DNA from: Chakrabartyella piscis
Lineage (GTDB): Bacteria; Bacillota; Clostridia; Lachnospirales; Anaerotignaceae
Reading direction: 5' to 3'
Length of the DNA stretch: 64,000 bases
Assembly (NCBI GenBank): GCA_030067835.1
Contig: CP092441.1
Location: 1,240,001 to 1,304,000, forward strand
The notes under the pieces are model-generated. The model did not search any database. It was not told the origin of the DNA and worked only from the letters and a program-made list of their open reading frames with translations. Shown one piece after another: positions 1-7,718 of this stretch (position 1 is the first letter of the stretch; each line of letters opens with the position of its first letter). Position numbers and translations under genes: made by a program.

Positions 1-363
1 ACACGAGAAATGTTACATAACATTGAGCTTGAAAAAGCAAAATTAGAACGATATATCAAGCGTGACACTATTTCTATTTTTGCTCATAACGATGAAATTA
101 AAAAGCGTGATGAAATCATTAGAACACTTGAAATGAAATTATCGGCGAAAGTTGATTTTCTTCCAAAAACTAAAGTTGGCAGAAAATCTAAAATCAACGA
201 TAGTGTTATAAACCGAGTGAGAGAGCTAAAGGGCGAAAATAAAAGTCTGATGGGAATTGCTGAAATCTTGAAAAAAGAAAATGGCATCACTTACAGCAAA
301 AGCACTGTAAAGAAGATTATTGATAACTATATTAAAGGCGATAAAGTGTGCGAAAACAAATAA
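1..363 (+). CDS. Helix-turn-helix DNA-binding protein, probably 5'-truncated by the window edge
   Basis: The frame is open to base 1. An ATG at 10 could be a start, but too little upstream sequence is visible to judge its ribosome binding site. The N-terminal 50 residues are charged and helical (coiled-coil-like). A GRKSKIND linker follows, then a predicted HTH (residues ~67-108) with the pattern I-A-E-I-L-K-K ... S-K-S-T-V-K-K-I-I. This tail resembles the C-terminal HTH of serine resolvases/invertases, but no catalytic domain is visible. It could equally be the end of a larger recombinase or a stand-alone regulator. The next 200 bases carry stem-loops and then an IS. Confidence 0.45.
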   Translation, partial: TREMLHNIELEKAKLERYIKRDTISIFAHNDEIKKRDEIIRTLEMKLSAKVDFLPKTKVGRKSKINDSVINRVRELKGENKSLMGIAEILKKENGITYSKSTVKKIIDNYIKGDKVCENK

Positions 364-432
364 GCACGATGAAGTCAGTACTTCAAATTATGGTTATCCA
401 ATACCAAATTAACTTTCTTTTACGCTATTAAA

Positions 433-563
433 AAGTCGCTTGCGACTTAAAGTATCCGTAGGATACATAAATCCTTTATGATGAAATCTAAGATTTAGGA
501 GTAAAGGCAGGAATAGAGGGGTTCTCACCTCTCGTAAAAACAGCTTGTAGCCATAGGCTACAA
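433..563. repeat. String of short perfect stem-loops / palindromes
   Basis: Several short-loop inverted repeats follow one another in 131 bases. They are AAGTCGC-TT-GCGACTT (433-448), GTATCC-gta-GGATAC (452-466), AAATCT-a-AGATTT (484-496), AGAGG..CCTCT (515-532) and TTGTAGCC-ata-GGCTACAA (545-563). The region lies between the HTH gene and the left end of the IS3 copy. It could be a structured RNA, a recombination or replication site, or protein-binding palindromes. The function is not known. Confidence 0.6.
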
Positions 564-650
564 CGGGGTTATTGGAATGGCTATACTTAACTAGACAGAA
601 AAGATAAGGTCATGTAAAATAAAACTAATATAAAATAAGGAGATGATTAC

Positions 651-938
651 ATGACTAAAAAACGACAACGAAGAGAATTTACAGAAGAATTTAAACAGCA
701 GATGGTTCAATTATATAACAACGGAAAATCGAAAGCAGATATCAATCGTGAATACGATTTAACACCATCGGCACTGAATCGCTGGATACAGCGTTACAAT
801 GCTACTGGTTCTACAAAAGAAGCTGATAATCGCACACCAGAAGAAGCTGAACTCATCAAACTTCGTAAAGAGCTACAACAGCTACGAATGGAAAATGACA
901 TACTAAAGCAAGCGGCGCTGATATTCGGACGAAAGTAA
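651..938 (+). CDS. IS3-family transposase OrfA (HTH, leucine zipper)
   Basis: This 95-residue protein binds the IS ends. It has an N-terminal HTH (FTEEFKQQMVQLYNNGKS ... ALNRWIQRY, residues ~9-50) and a C-terminal leucine-zipper-like helix (AELIKLRKELQQLRMEN). The ATG has an AAGGAGATGATT ribosome binding site. orfB lies in the -1 frame and stays open upstream to about 932, across the GGACGAAAG that ends orfA, so a -1 frameshift there would make an OrfAB fusion. It is identical to the product at 28651-28938. Confidence 0.93.
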   Translation: MTKKRQRREFTEEFKQQMVQLYNNGKSKADINREYDLTPSALNRWIQRYNATGSTKEADNRTPEEAELIKLRKELQQLRMENDILKQAALIFGRK

Positions 939-979
939 TTGTAATTCGAGCAAATCGACACAAATACTCTATATCAGCC

Positions 980-1762
980 ATGTGTAAATGCCTTGAAATC
1001 AGCAGGAGTACCTACTATTACGAGGCTTCGTCCAAGAAAGATGATACGGAATTAGAACAAGAAATTGAACGGATTTTTTATGAAAATAAAGAAGTCTACG
1101 GAAGTCGTAAAATGAAAAAAGAGCTGAAGAAGTTGGGCAAACAGGTTTCTAGACGCAGAATTTGCCGCATTATGAAACGTTTAGGGCTAATTTCGGTCTA
1201 TACCGTTGCCAAGTTCAAACCACAAAAGCAACAATGCAATGAGTCGCCAGTAAAAAACGAACTAGCTCGTCAATTTGATAACCAGCCTCCCAATGCAGTA
1301 ATTGTTGGGGATTTGACGTATGTTCGAGTGAACTATAAATGGAACTATGTTTGTATCTTAATTGATTTATTCAACCGAGAAATCGTTGGATTTAGTGCAG
1401 GACTTCACAAAAATGCTCAGTTGGTATATGATGCTTTTGCAACAATCAAAGGGAATTTATCTGAAATCGAGTTGTTCCATACGGATCGAGGCAGCGAGTT
1501 TAAAAACTATCTCATTGATGAAATGTTAGATGTGTTTCAGATCAAACGATCCCTCAGCATGAAGGGCTGCCCCTATGATAATGCAGTTGCAGAAGCCAAT
1601 TTCAAGGTATTCAAAACAGAATTTGTTCGAGGACGAAATTTCGTCAGTTTGGAGCAATTGAAGTTAGAACTTGCAGACTATGTGCATTGGTTCAATAACA
1701 TACGTTTGCATGGCTCTTTGGATTATAGAACACCAGCCGAATATCGGGTACTGACCTTATAA
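980..1762 (+). CDS. IS3-family transposase OrfB (DDE integrase core)
   Basis: This 260-residue catalytic subunit has an HTH_21-like N-terminus (ENKEVYGSRKMKKELKK) followed by an rve domain. The DDE residues are visible in VGDLTYV, FHTDRGSEF and NAVAEANFKVFKTE. The ATG at 980 has no good ribosome binding site and the frame is open back to 932, so expression as an OrfAB frameshift product is likely. It is identical in sequence to the minus-strand copy at 27827-28609, which indicates recent transposition. Confidence 0.93.
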   Translation: MCKCLEISRSTYYYEASSKKDDTELEQEIERIFYENKEVYGSRKMKKELKKLGKQVSRRRICRIMKRLGLISVYTVAKFKPQKQQCNESPVKNELARQFDNQPPNAVIVGDLTYVRVNYKWNYVCILIDLFNREIVGFSAGLHKNAQLVYDAFATIKGNLSEIELFHTDRGSEFKNYLIDEMLDVFQIKRSLSMKGCPYDNAVAEANFKVFKTEFVRGRNFVSLEQLKLELADYVHWFNNIRLHGSLDYRTPAEYRVLTL

Positions 1763-2926
1763 AAATTGTCCAAAAAAGTGTTGACATTCCAGAATCAGTC
1801 TAACAAGCTTCTTGCCAGCGTGGCTAATAGCAACATAATAATGCTTACCCTGTGACTGTTTGTGGTTAAGATAGTTTTTAAAAGAAACATCACGCATAGC
1901 AACAAGGCGAACAGCTTGCAAAATAGCCCAACGCAAATAAGTGGACCCACGCTTTACCATAGGAGTATTAGAAGCATTAAATTTACCTGATTGATAGGTA
2001 GAAGGTTCCATACCAGCAAAAGCTAAAAGCTTAGCAGGATTGGAAAAACGATGGATATCACCAATTTCGGCTAAGATGATAGCACCCAAAGTAAAAGAGA
2101 TACCAGGGATAGACATAATAGGTGAATCGATTTCTTGCATAACAAGTTTAATCTGAGCATCCAAAGCATCAATTTCAGACTGAACAGACTGAACTAATCG
2201 AATAGTTTGTTGCAATTCAAAACAAATAGATCTGCTTGAAGAACCAATAGAATTGGAAGCAACGCTTTTAAATGCAATTGCTTTTTCTTTTCCATATTTA
2301 CCTCTTGAAGCCTTAGAAAGCAAGTTAGTAAGTTTAGTAAGGTGACAATTAGAGATGTCGGTTGGAGAAGGCAGCTCCAAAAGTACAGCATAAGAAGACG
2401 CTTGATGAATAGACCACACCAAAGAGGGTAGCTCTGGGAAGATAATATCAATTAATCTAGTAATAGATATTTTCAGTTTTGAGCGATATCCAACCATACG
2501 ATAACGATGTCTTGTTAGTGACTTTAGCTCAGAAATTTGGTATGATACTGGTGAATAGGATTTTGAATCATCAGTAAAAAGCATAGCAGCAATCACTCTA
2601 GCATCTGTCTTGTCCGTTTTGGTCTTTCTGAGCGTGTGGGCTTTACGAAAAAGATTAGTAGATAAAGGATTCAAGGTAGTGACTTGAAAACCTTTAGCAA
2701 GTAGAAAGTTAGTGATATTAGTGCTGTAATGCCCTGTTGATTCAAGTCCTATTTTTACGTTAGAAATATCTTTAGAGTCTAAGGCTGAATAGATAGATTC
2801 AACTAAAGAATCAAAGCCTAGTTTTGAATTTTCAATGCGTAAAGAATCATTGTGAAGAACACCATCAGAATCAATAATACAACAATCATGTTTGCTTTTA
2901 GCAACATCAATACCTACAAATAACAT
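1757..2926 (-). CDS. IS110-family transposase, C-terminus replaced by IS3 sequence
   Basis: The DEDD-type transposase begins MLFVGIDVAKSKHDCCI, with RuvC-like N-terminal Asp motifs, and contains the Transposase_20 domain (MSIPGISFTLGAIILAEIGD, FAGMEPS). The ATG at 2926 follows an AAAGGAG ribosome binding site, so the nearby in-frame TTG at 2935 is not needed. Native coding ends at KKLVRLI near 1792. The last ~10 residues come from the end of the IS3 element. Compared with the copy at 14830-15999 about a dozen C-terminal residues are lost, so activity is doubtful. Confidence 0.85.
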   Translation of the reverse strand: MLFVGIDVAKSKHDCCIIDSDGVLHNDSLRIENSKLGFDSLVESIYSALDSKDISNVKIGLESTGHYSTNITNFLLAKGFQVTTLNPLSTNLFRKAHTLRKTKTDKTDARVIAAMLFTDDSKSYSPVSYQISELKSLTRHRYRMVGYRSKLKISITRLIDIIFPELPSLVWSIHQASSYAVLLELPSPTDISNCHLTKLTNLLSKASRGKYGKEKAIAFKSVASNSIGSSSRSICFELQQTIRLVQSVQSEIDALDAQIKLVMQEIDSPIMSIPGISFTLGAIILAEIGDIHRFSNPAKLLAFAGMEPSTYQSGKFNASNTPMVKRGSTYLRWAILQAVRLVAMRDVSFKNYLNHKQSQGKHYYVAISHAGKKLVRLILECQHFFGQFL

Positions 2927-3073
2927 AGAAAACAACTCCTTTAAATTTATTTGATACTACGTTCCACGAACTCTATGTTAAATGTATCCTTTATAATGGC
3001 TCAGTTGTCAAGACAAAAAAACAATTCTTTTTTAATGAACTCAATTTAATAAAGGAAAGAGTAACCCCTCCTC

Positions 3074-3953
3074 TTATGCTGCCATTGGTAACAGTTGCAT
3101 GGGATAATACATGGATGCTGGTGTCTGGTAGTCCAGCGCCGAATGAAGACGTTCAAAGTTATATGTGTGAATATACTTTGCTATCTCTATTCGAGCCTGC
3201 TTAATGGATGTATATTCTGTCAAATATGCTTCTTCGTATTTGAAGCTGCGAAACCATCGTTCAATCATGATGTTATCAGCCCATCGCCCTTTGCCATCCA
3301 TGCTTTGTTTGATTTTTTGTTCCTTCAAAAAGGCTCTGTATTCATTGCTTGTAAATTGAGAGCCCTGGTCTGAATTCAATATGATAGGTGTTGCTACTTT
3401 CAATGCCTTTTTGACCGCATTCATAACCATATGAGTGCTTAATGTATCATCCACTTCCCAACCAACAATGCAACGACTATACCAGTCGATGATGGCTGTT
3501 AGATACAGAAATCCGTGTTTTGTTCCAATATAGGTGATGTCGATTGACCACGCCTGATTGGGACGTTCGATAACCGCATTACGCAATAGATAGGGGCATA
3601 TCTTTGCCTCCTGCATGCGTTTGGAAAGGTTCATCTTTGGATAAATCGGATCAATGGCCATTTCATTCATGTAACGTCTAGCACGCTTGCGACCTACGTT
3701 ATGGTTGCGTTGTTTCAGTTGTGCTGACATCTGCCTTGCACCCCAAGTGGGATGTTCTGTGTGTAGCTGATCAATGATTCGTTTGCATTCCAATTCCTCA
3801 GCGGATATCGCTGGCTTTTCATAGTAGATGCTGGTACGATTCACCGATAACAGCTTTGCACCTGTAGATACAGGTATATCCTTAGTCTTCGAAAGGTTTT
3901 GGAGAATACTTCGTTTCGTAGTCTGGTCCAAGAACTTCTTCAGATTTTTTTTT
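3074..3953 (-). CDS. IS3-family transposase OrfB (via frameshift from orfA)
   Basis: The rve/DDE catalytic domain is complete: HTH_21 (LHTEHPTWGARQMSAQLKQR), then the DDE residues in WSIDITYIG, LNSDQGSQF and NIMIERWFRSFK. The frame is open upstream to 4078, but that part overlaps orfA out of frame. The real product is expected as OrfAB by slippage on the run of nine A residues (minus strand; T-run at 3945-3953), a classical IS3 slippery site. Confidence 0.88.
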
Positions 3954-4229
3954 GAGCCAGTCCACTTGCATTGTAAGTTGACCGACTTTTTTGGCATATG
4001 CTTCTTTTTCCTTACGCTCTTGTTGTAATTTTTCGTTCGTTTTTTCCATACGAGTATCATCAAATGCAGCAGATGCATTGGATAAAAATTCTTTTTTCCA
4101 ATTTCTTAACAGGTTAGGCTGGATGCAATTTTCGGTAGCCAATGTGTTTAAATCTTTTTCGCCTTTCAGCAACTCAATCACCAAATCGGCTTTGAATTGA
4201 GCGGTGAAACTTCTTCTTGTTCGAGACAT
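3882..4229 (-). CDS. IS3-family transposase OrfA
   Basis: This 115-residue protein has an HTH (FTAQFKADLVIELLKGEKDLNTL ... PNLLRNWKKEF, split here for length) and a C-terminal coiled coil (KLQQERKEKEAYAKKVGQL). The ribosome binding site AAGAAGGTG precedes the ATG. The A9 run lies in codons for LKKKSEE. Ribosomes shifting there enter the orfB frame. OrfA by itself ends about 21 codons after the slip. Confidence 0.88.
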   Translation of the reverse strand: MSRTRRSFTAQFKADLVIELLKGEKDLNTLATENCIQPNLLRNWKKEFLSNASAAFDDTRMEKTNEKLQQERKEKEAYAKKVGQLTMQVDWLKKKSEEVLGPDYETKYSPKPFED

Positions 4230-4365
4230 GTGTGAGCACCTTCTTTCTGATGTTGTTAGTATAACAAATTCATTAAGAATTGTCTCGAAAATTGTCTTAA
4301 ATCACGGTACCATTATACTTGCTCTATATAAAACGTCTATGCGTTATCTAACTAATCAACAATTA

Positions 4366-4440
4366 AACATAGAGCCATGGTTAGAGCCTTTACGAACCAG
4401 TCAGCTAAGCTGCTGTAGGAGAAATCACTAATCCATAGCA
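4366..4440 (-). ncRNA. Remnant of the IS110 upstream structured (bridge) RNA region
   Basis: It contains the arm AACATAGAG (4366-4374), whose partner CTCTATGTT lies at 2971-2979 on the far side of the inserted IS3 element. It also has a second stem, CATGGTTAG (4376-4384) with CTAATCCAT (4428-4436). Both stems match in position those of the IS110 copy at 16050-16181 with compensatory base changes. IS110-group elements encode a bridge RNA upstream of the transposase. Here that RNA gene is split and presumably dead. Confidence 0.6.
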
Positions 4441-4452
4441 TCTATTTAAATT

Positions 4453-4501
4453 ATAGTAAATAAAAAATCAAATGAAAACTTAGAATTTACTATGTTTTCA
4501 T
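4453..4501. repeat. Two interleaved inverted repeats upstream of the complexin-like gene
   Basis: ATAGTAAAT (4453-4461) pairs with ATTTACTAT (4485-4493). ATGAAAAC (4472-4479) pairs with GTTTTCAT (4494-4501). The two stems interleave, so they could form a pseudoknot-like or mutually exclusive structure just ahead of the ribosome binding site at ~4508. The role is unknown. Confidence 0.5.
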
Positions 4502-4518
4502 TATACAAGGAGAATTGA

Positions 4519-4752
4519 ATGAAAAATATACAGATTAGTTATGAACTGTTTTTGATGCTAGTAAAGTGTCATTTGGCTGACGATGCAACGTGGAATGATG
4601 CAATCCAAAAAGAATTGAATCGTAAAATGGAAGCAGTTACTGCTCGAGAAGTTTATACAAGATACAAAACAGCTGACACCAAAGAGGAACAAGAAAATGC
4701 TCGATTGAAGTATTTGGATTTGAAAGCAAGACGTGAGGATTTTTGTAGATGA
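4519..4752 (+). CDS. Complexin-2-like small protein of mobilizable elements (copy 1)
   Basis: This 77-residue protein is close to the one at 18945-19178. Both start MKNIQISY-LFLMLVK and end in a KYKTADxKEEQExAR helix. Such proteins are often labelled 'complexin-2' by automated annotation, although no relation to eukaryotic complexin is implied. In this element family it lies directly before the MobV relaxase. An AAGGAG ribosome binding site is present. The function is unknown; a mobilization accessory role is an inference from its conserved position. Confidence 0.8.
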   Translation: MKNIQISYELFLMLVKCHLADDATWNDAIQKELNRKMEAVTAREVYTRYKTADTKEEQENARLKYLDLKARREDFCR

Positions 4753-4821
4753 GGTAGTGTATTTGATTATCAAGCAGGAGCGTATACGCACCTGTGGTTG
4801 TAATTCAGGAGGGATATTTAT

Positions 4822-5975
4822 TTGAAAAGAACTATCAGTATTGCGAAGGGAAAGGGTTCTATCGGTCATAATAATCGAGATTTTAAAGCGGAAAATGTTG
4901 ATCCTGAAAGGGTGCAGTATAACACTTGTTATGTGAATGAAAATCTGAAAGACGTTTATCAAAATCTGTTGGTGAAGCTTTAGAAAAATATAATGCCAAG
5001 CAGAAACGCAATGATAGAAAAATTCCAGATTACTATGAGAAAATCAGAACATCAAAGCAGGAAAAATTGTTCTACGAAATTATTGTGCAAGTAGGTGATT
5101 TTGAGGATATGAATGCTGTCAGTGAAAATGGAAAATTGGCAGAAAAGATTCTTCACCAATACATGAAGGATTTTCAAGAAAGAAATCCCACTCTTTATGT
5201 TTTTTCTGCGCATCTGCATATGGATGAAGCAACACCTCATCTGCATATTGATTTTGTGCCATATACCAAAGAAAATAAACGAGGTTTGGAAATAAAAACA
5301 ACACTGAAAGGTGCTTTGAATCAACTTGGTTATGGTGGTGGCACAAAGAGTAGTACTGAATTGAATCAGTGGCAAGATGCAGAAAAAGAAGTGGTTGCAA
5401 ATATCATGTTGGAGCATGGGATTGAGTGGGAGAAAAAGGGGATGCAACGAAAGCATTTGTCGGTGGAACAATTTAAGGCAGAACAAAAAGCTGTTGAAGT
5501 GGAAAAGTTGGAGCAGACGATAGAACAGAAGACAGAAAAATTATCAAAGGTGGAAACAAAGCTTACAAGTGTGTTGCAGGATGTCAAAACAATAGATAAC
5601 AATATTCATAAGTTTGATGAAGATGTAGAATGGCAACTTCCAGAACCCACATTGCTGATGACAGCAGGTGCATATAAAGATAAGAAAGCTGCACCTCTGG
5701 TATCTGCCTTGAAAGAATATATCAAAGGGTTGACAGTGAAATTTGTGCAGATGAAATCGGCACTTGATCATCTGAAAAAAGAGAATACAAATCTTATAAA
5801 ACAGATAGATAGATGGCAAAAAACTGCTAAAGAAAAAACAATGGGTGATGAAAAATATAGGCGATTGGAAAATATCATAGGACAAGATGAAATCAATCGT
5901 ATGATTCGGGTGTATGAGCAAAACACACCAAAAAAACAGCTGGATAATATGAAAAATAAAGAGAGTGAAAGGTAG
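4822..5975 (+). pseudogene. MobV-family relaxase (Mob/Pre), frameshifted
   Basis: Translation from TTG 4822 (ribosome binding site AGGAGGG) gives MKRTISIAKGKGSIGHNN, as in the intact relaxase at 19252. It stops at a TAG about 53 codons in. A one-base loss near 4969-4971 (CTGTTGG where an extra T is expected) explains it: the other frame continues GEALEKYNAKQKRNDRK and runs to 5975. The metal-binding motif HLHMDEATPHLHID and the C-terminal coiled coil are intact. Relative to copy 2, a stretch of the coiled coil (~25-30 residues) is also missing. A downstream start such as ATG 5067 would lack the N-terminal motif. Confidence 0.85.
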
Positions 5976-5977
5976 GA

Positions 5978-6364
5978 ATGAAGATGGAAAAGGAAATTTA
6001 TGACGAAAAGAATGGTTTGTGGTATACATTGGCTGAGGATGGATGCTATTATCCTAATTTAGAGCTGCCAAAGGAAAAATCAGTATGGGTAGGTAAATAT
6101 GGGTTGATGCGAAAAAACTTCCTTAGAGGGCATAGAACAAGCTTGTATATAAGCTTGTATTTATCAGGAAAATTGAATCAACATTTACTTGAAGTGAACC
6201 AACGAGCGCAAAAATATGTGGAGGATGTTGTTGCCTATTTGGCGAAGTTTAATGGGATTGATGAAGATATGAAAGTTTGCAGCCAGATGGAATGGGTTGG
6301 TAGGATGAATAACTATCATGCTTGTGCTGAGGAGGCGGTTTTGAGGGAGGTGGTGTATGTATAA
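5978..6364 (+). CDS. tnpV: TnpV family transposon-encoded protein (copy 1)
   Basis: This is a TnpV protein of the type first seen in Tn4451, ~128 residues: EKEIYDEKNGLWYTLAEDG.., then VGKYGLMRKNFL and a C-terminal EEAVLREVVYV. Its biochemical role is unproven. ATG 5978 sits almost on the AGGTAGGA ribosome binding site, so ATG 5984 is at least as likely to be the start. It is closely similar to 20779-21168. The 90-residue gene found between relaxase and tnpV in the sister element is absent here. The cargo operon begins after a ~240-base gap. Confidence 0.85.
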   Translation: MKMEKEIYDEKNGLWYTLAEDGCYYPNLELPKEKSVWVGKYGLMRKNFLRGHRTSLYISLYLSGKLNQHLLEVNQRAQKYVEDVVAYLAKFNGIDEDMKVCSQMEWVGRMNNYHACAEEAVLREVVYV

Positions 6365-6553
6365 TTTTACTTAATAACTTATTGTTTATCATTGAGATAT
6401 AAAATAACTTTTGAATGTAACGAAATTTTTATCAAGAATATCAATATATTCGCAAAGGTGATGATTGGCATTAGTTAAAGAATATAGATAGGTGTGTTGA
6501 CGAAATGTTGATACATCTATTTTCATTTATTAGTGTAAATTTTATTTTCTTAA

Positions 6554-6582
6554 TTGAAATAATTTTCTTTTTAGTGTATAAT
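6554..6582 (+). promoter_or_regulatory. Sigma-A-type promoter of the defense operon
   Basis: TTGAAA (6554-6559), a 17-base spacer and TATAAT (6577-6582) form a near-consensus promoter 39 bases upstream of the first start codon. The rest of 6365-6553 is AT-rich, and no gene was recognised there. Confidence 0.8.
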
Positions 6583-6621
6583 TAAAAAGTTGAATTATAT
6601 ATAGTAATGAGGTGTAGAAAA

Positions 6622-6831
6622 GTGGTTAGTGAAAAAATCAGAATACTTTTGATCAAACGGAAAATGACGATGAGTGAGCTTGCAGATAAGATTGAAACCA
6701 CTCCTCAAAATTTGAGCAATAAATTGAGTCGAGACAATTTTAACGAAAAGGAAATGCACGCTATTGCAAAAGCATTGGGGTGCAAGTTGGATGTAACTTT
6801 TGAAATTGATGAAACAGGAGAAATGATATGA
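6622..6831 (+). CDS. XRE-family HTH regulator heading the DpnII-type operon
   Basis: This small Cro/C1-type HTH protein (~69 residues) reads VVSEKIRILLIKRKMTMSEL.., with the recognition helix around TTPQNLSNKLSR. GTG 6622 is preferred because GAGGTG (6609-6614) is a well-placed ribosome binding site; ATG 6607 lies inside that site. It overlaps the methyltransferase by ATGA. It probably acts as a controller of methylase/nuclease expression, as C proteins do in many type II systems, but no operator was identified. Confidence 0.8.
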   Translation: MVSEKIRILLIKRKMTMSELADKIETTPQNLSNKLSRDNFNEKEMHAIAKALGCKLDVTFEIDETGEMI

Positions 6832-7712
6832 AACCTTTTATAAAATGGGCAGGCGGAAAGACACAATTATTGCCTGATATACGAAATAAATATCCAGAAG
6901 AACTTGGTCAAAGAATAACAAAATATTGTGAGCCTTTTATTGGTGGAGGAGCTGTGCTTTTTGATATTCTTTCAAATTATCATCTTGAAGAAATCCTCAT
7001 AAATGATATAAATAAAGAACTTACAAATACATATTCTCAAATTAAATTGAATTTAAATCATTTGATTGACGAACTAGAAGAAATGCAAACAGCATTTTGG
7101 GCGATGGATACGGATGAACGCAAGATTTATTATTATGAAAAACGTGAAAGATTTAATTATCTCAAAGTAAATGGAGATGAAGAAATTAATTTTGAAAAAG
7201 CGGCGTTATTTATTTTCTTAAATAAAACCTGTTTTAATGGTCTTTTTAGAGTGAATAAAAAAGGTTTGTTTAATGTGCCTATGGGAGCATATAAAATGCC
7301 ACTTATCTGTGATAAAAACAATTTGGAAGAAATAAGCAGGGCATTGAAAAATGTGAAGATTATTACCGGTGATTATAAAGATACTCTTGATTTTATTGAT
7401 GAAAATACATTTGTTTATATAGATCCACCATATAGACCTATTAGTGAAACAGCAAGCTTCACTTCATATGCTGAAACAAACTTTGATGATAATGAGCAAA
7501 TTGCTTTAGGACAGTTTGTAGATAGGGCGTCAGAAAAAGGTGCAATGGTGGTGATTAGCAACTCAGATCCCAAAAATCACGACGAAAATGATTGTTTTTT
7601 TGATGATTTGTATGGCAATTATGAGATTGCAAGAGTAAGTGCAAAACGTATGATTAATTGTAATGCAAAAAGTCGGGGTGATGTGAAAGAATTATTGATT
7701 TCAAATTATTAG
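6828..7712 (+). CDS. Dam-type DNA adenine methyltransferase (DpnII system, GATC)
   Basis: This 294-residue N6-adenine methyltransferase is of the D12/Dam family. The SAM-binding motif KWAGGKTQLL lies at residues ~6-15, PFIGGGAV near 36, and the catalytic DPPY at ~199. The companion endonuclease at 8366 is a DpnII homologue, so GATC is the predicted target. The start ATG overlaps the regulator stop, so the two are translationally coupled. The usual DpnII operon follows dpnM with a second methylase; here an unrelated 210-residue gene follows instead. Confidence 0.93.
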   Translation: MKPFIKWAGGKTQLLPDIRNKYPEELGQRITKYCEPFIGGGAVLFDILSNYHLEEILINDINKELTNTYSQIKLNLNHLIDELEEMQTAFWAMDTDERKIYYYEKRERFNYLKVNGDEEINFEKAALFIFLNKTCFNGLFRVNKKGLFNVPMGAYKMPLICDKNNLEEISRALKNVKIITGDYKDTLDFIDENTFVYIDPPYRPISETASFTSYAETNFDDNEQIALGQFVDRASEKGAMVVISNSDPKNHDENDCFFDDLYGNYEIARVSAKRMINCNAKSRGDVKELLISNY

Positions 7713-7718
7713 GGGGAT

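Larger units (their letters stand above)
573..1791 (+). mobile_element. IS3-family insertion sequence, copy 1 (1219 bp)
   Basis: The ends were mapped by comparing this copy with the inverted copy at 27798-29016. Identity starts at TGGAATGGCTATACTT and stops at AAGTGTTGACATTCCA. These ends form imperfect terminal inverted repeats (TGGAATGnCnannACTT) with the usual TG...CA termini. The element carries orfA and orfB. The flanks (..TTAT / GAATC..) show no 3-4 bp target duplication, so at least one flank has been rearranged since insertion. Confidence 0.9.
3006..4304 (-). mobile_element. IS3-family element of a second type, inserted in the IS110 upstream region
   Basis: It carries leftward orfA and orfB. 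The outer sequences form imperfect inverted repeats (AAGACAA..ACAATTCTT..AATGAA at 3010-3037 and its complement at 4268-4298). The exact ends (~3006 and ~4304) are approximate, because no second copy is present to define them. The element separates the two arms of a stem-loop conserved in the IS110 upstream RNA. Confidence 0.8.
1792..4448 (-). mobile_element. IS110-family element, truncated and interrupted
   Basis: The transposase gene (1757-2926) runs leftward. Its upstream non-coding region is split: 2927-3005 and ~4305-4448 flank an inserted IS3-family element. Across the break the sequence matches the upstream region of the related IS110 copy at 14822-16193 (shared TTTGATACT, TATCTAACTAAT, AGAGCC..TTTA). 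The left (3') end was removed when IS3 copy 1 came to lie there. The right boundary near 4448 is an estimate. Confidence 0.75.

Noticed and set aside
1757..1791. Last ~10 residues of the IS110 transposase frame as native sequence
   Set aside because: These codons lie inside the IS3 terminal repeat, which is also present at 27798, so they are a fusion by-product.
2194..2451. 85-residue minus-strand frame within the IS110 transposase
   Set aside because: Out-of-frame shadow of the transposase on the same strand, without its own ribosome binding site.
4204..4431. 75-residue plus-strand frame across the IS3 end and IS110 upstream region
   Set aside because: It crosses an element boundary and the covarying stems of the IS110 RNA; it is not a gene.
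5544..6029. 161-residue minus-strand frame over the relaxase/tnpV region
   Set aside because: Phe/His-rich shadow of the relaxase coiled coil; no start signal and no domain.
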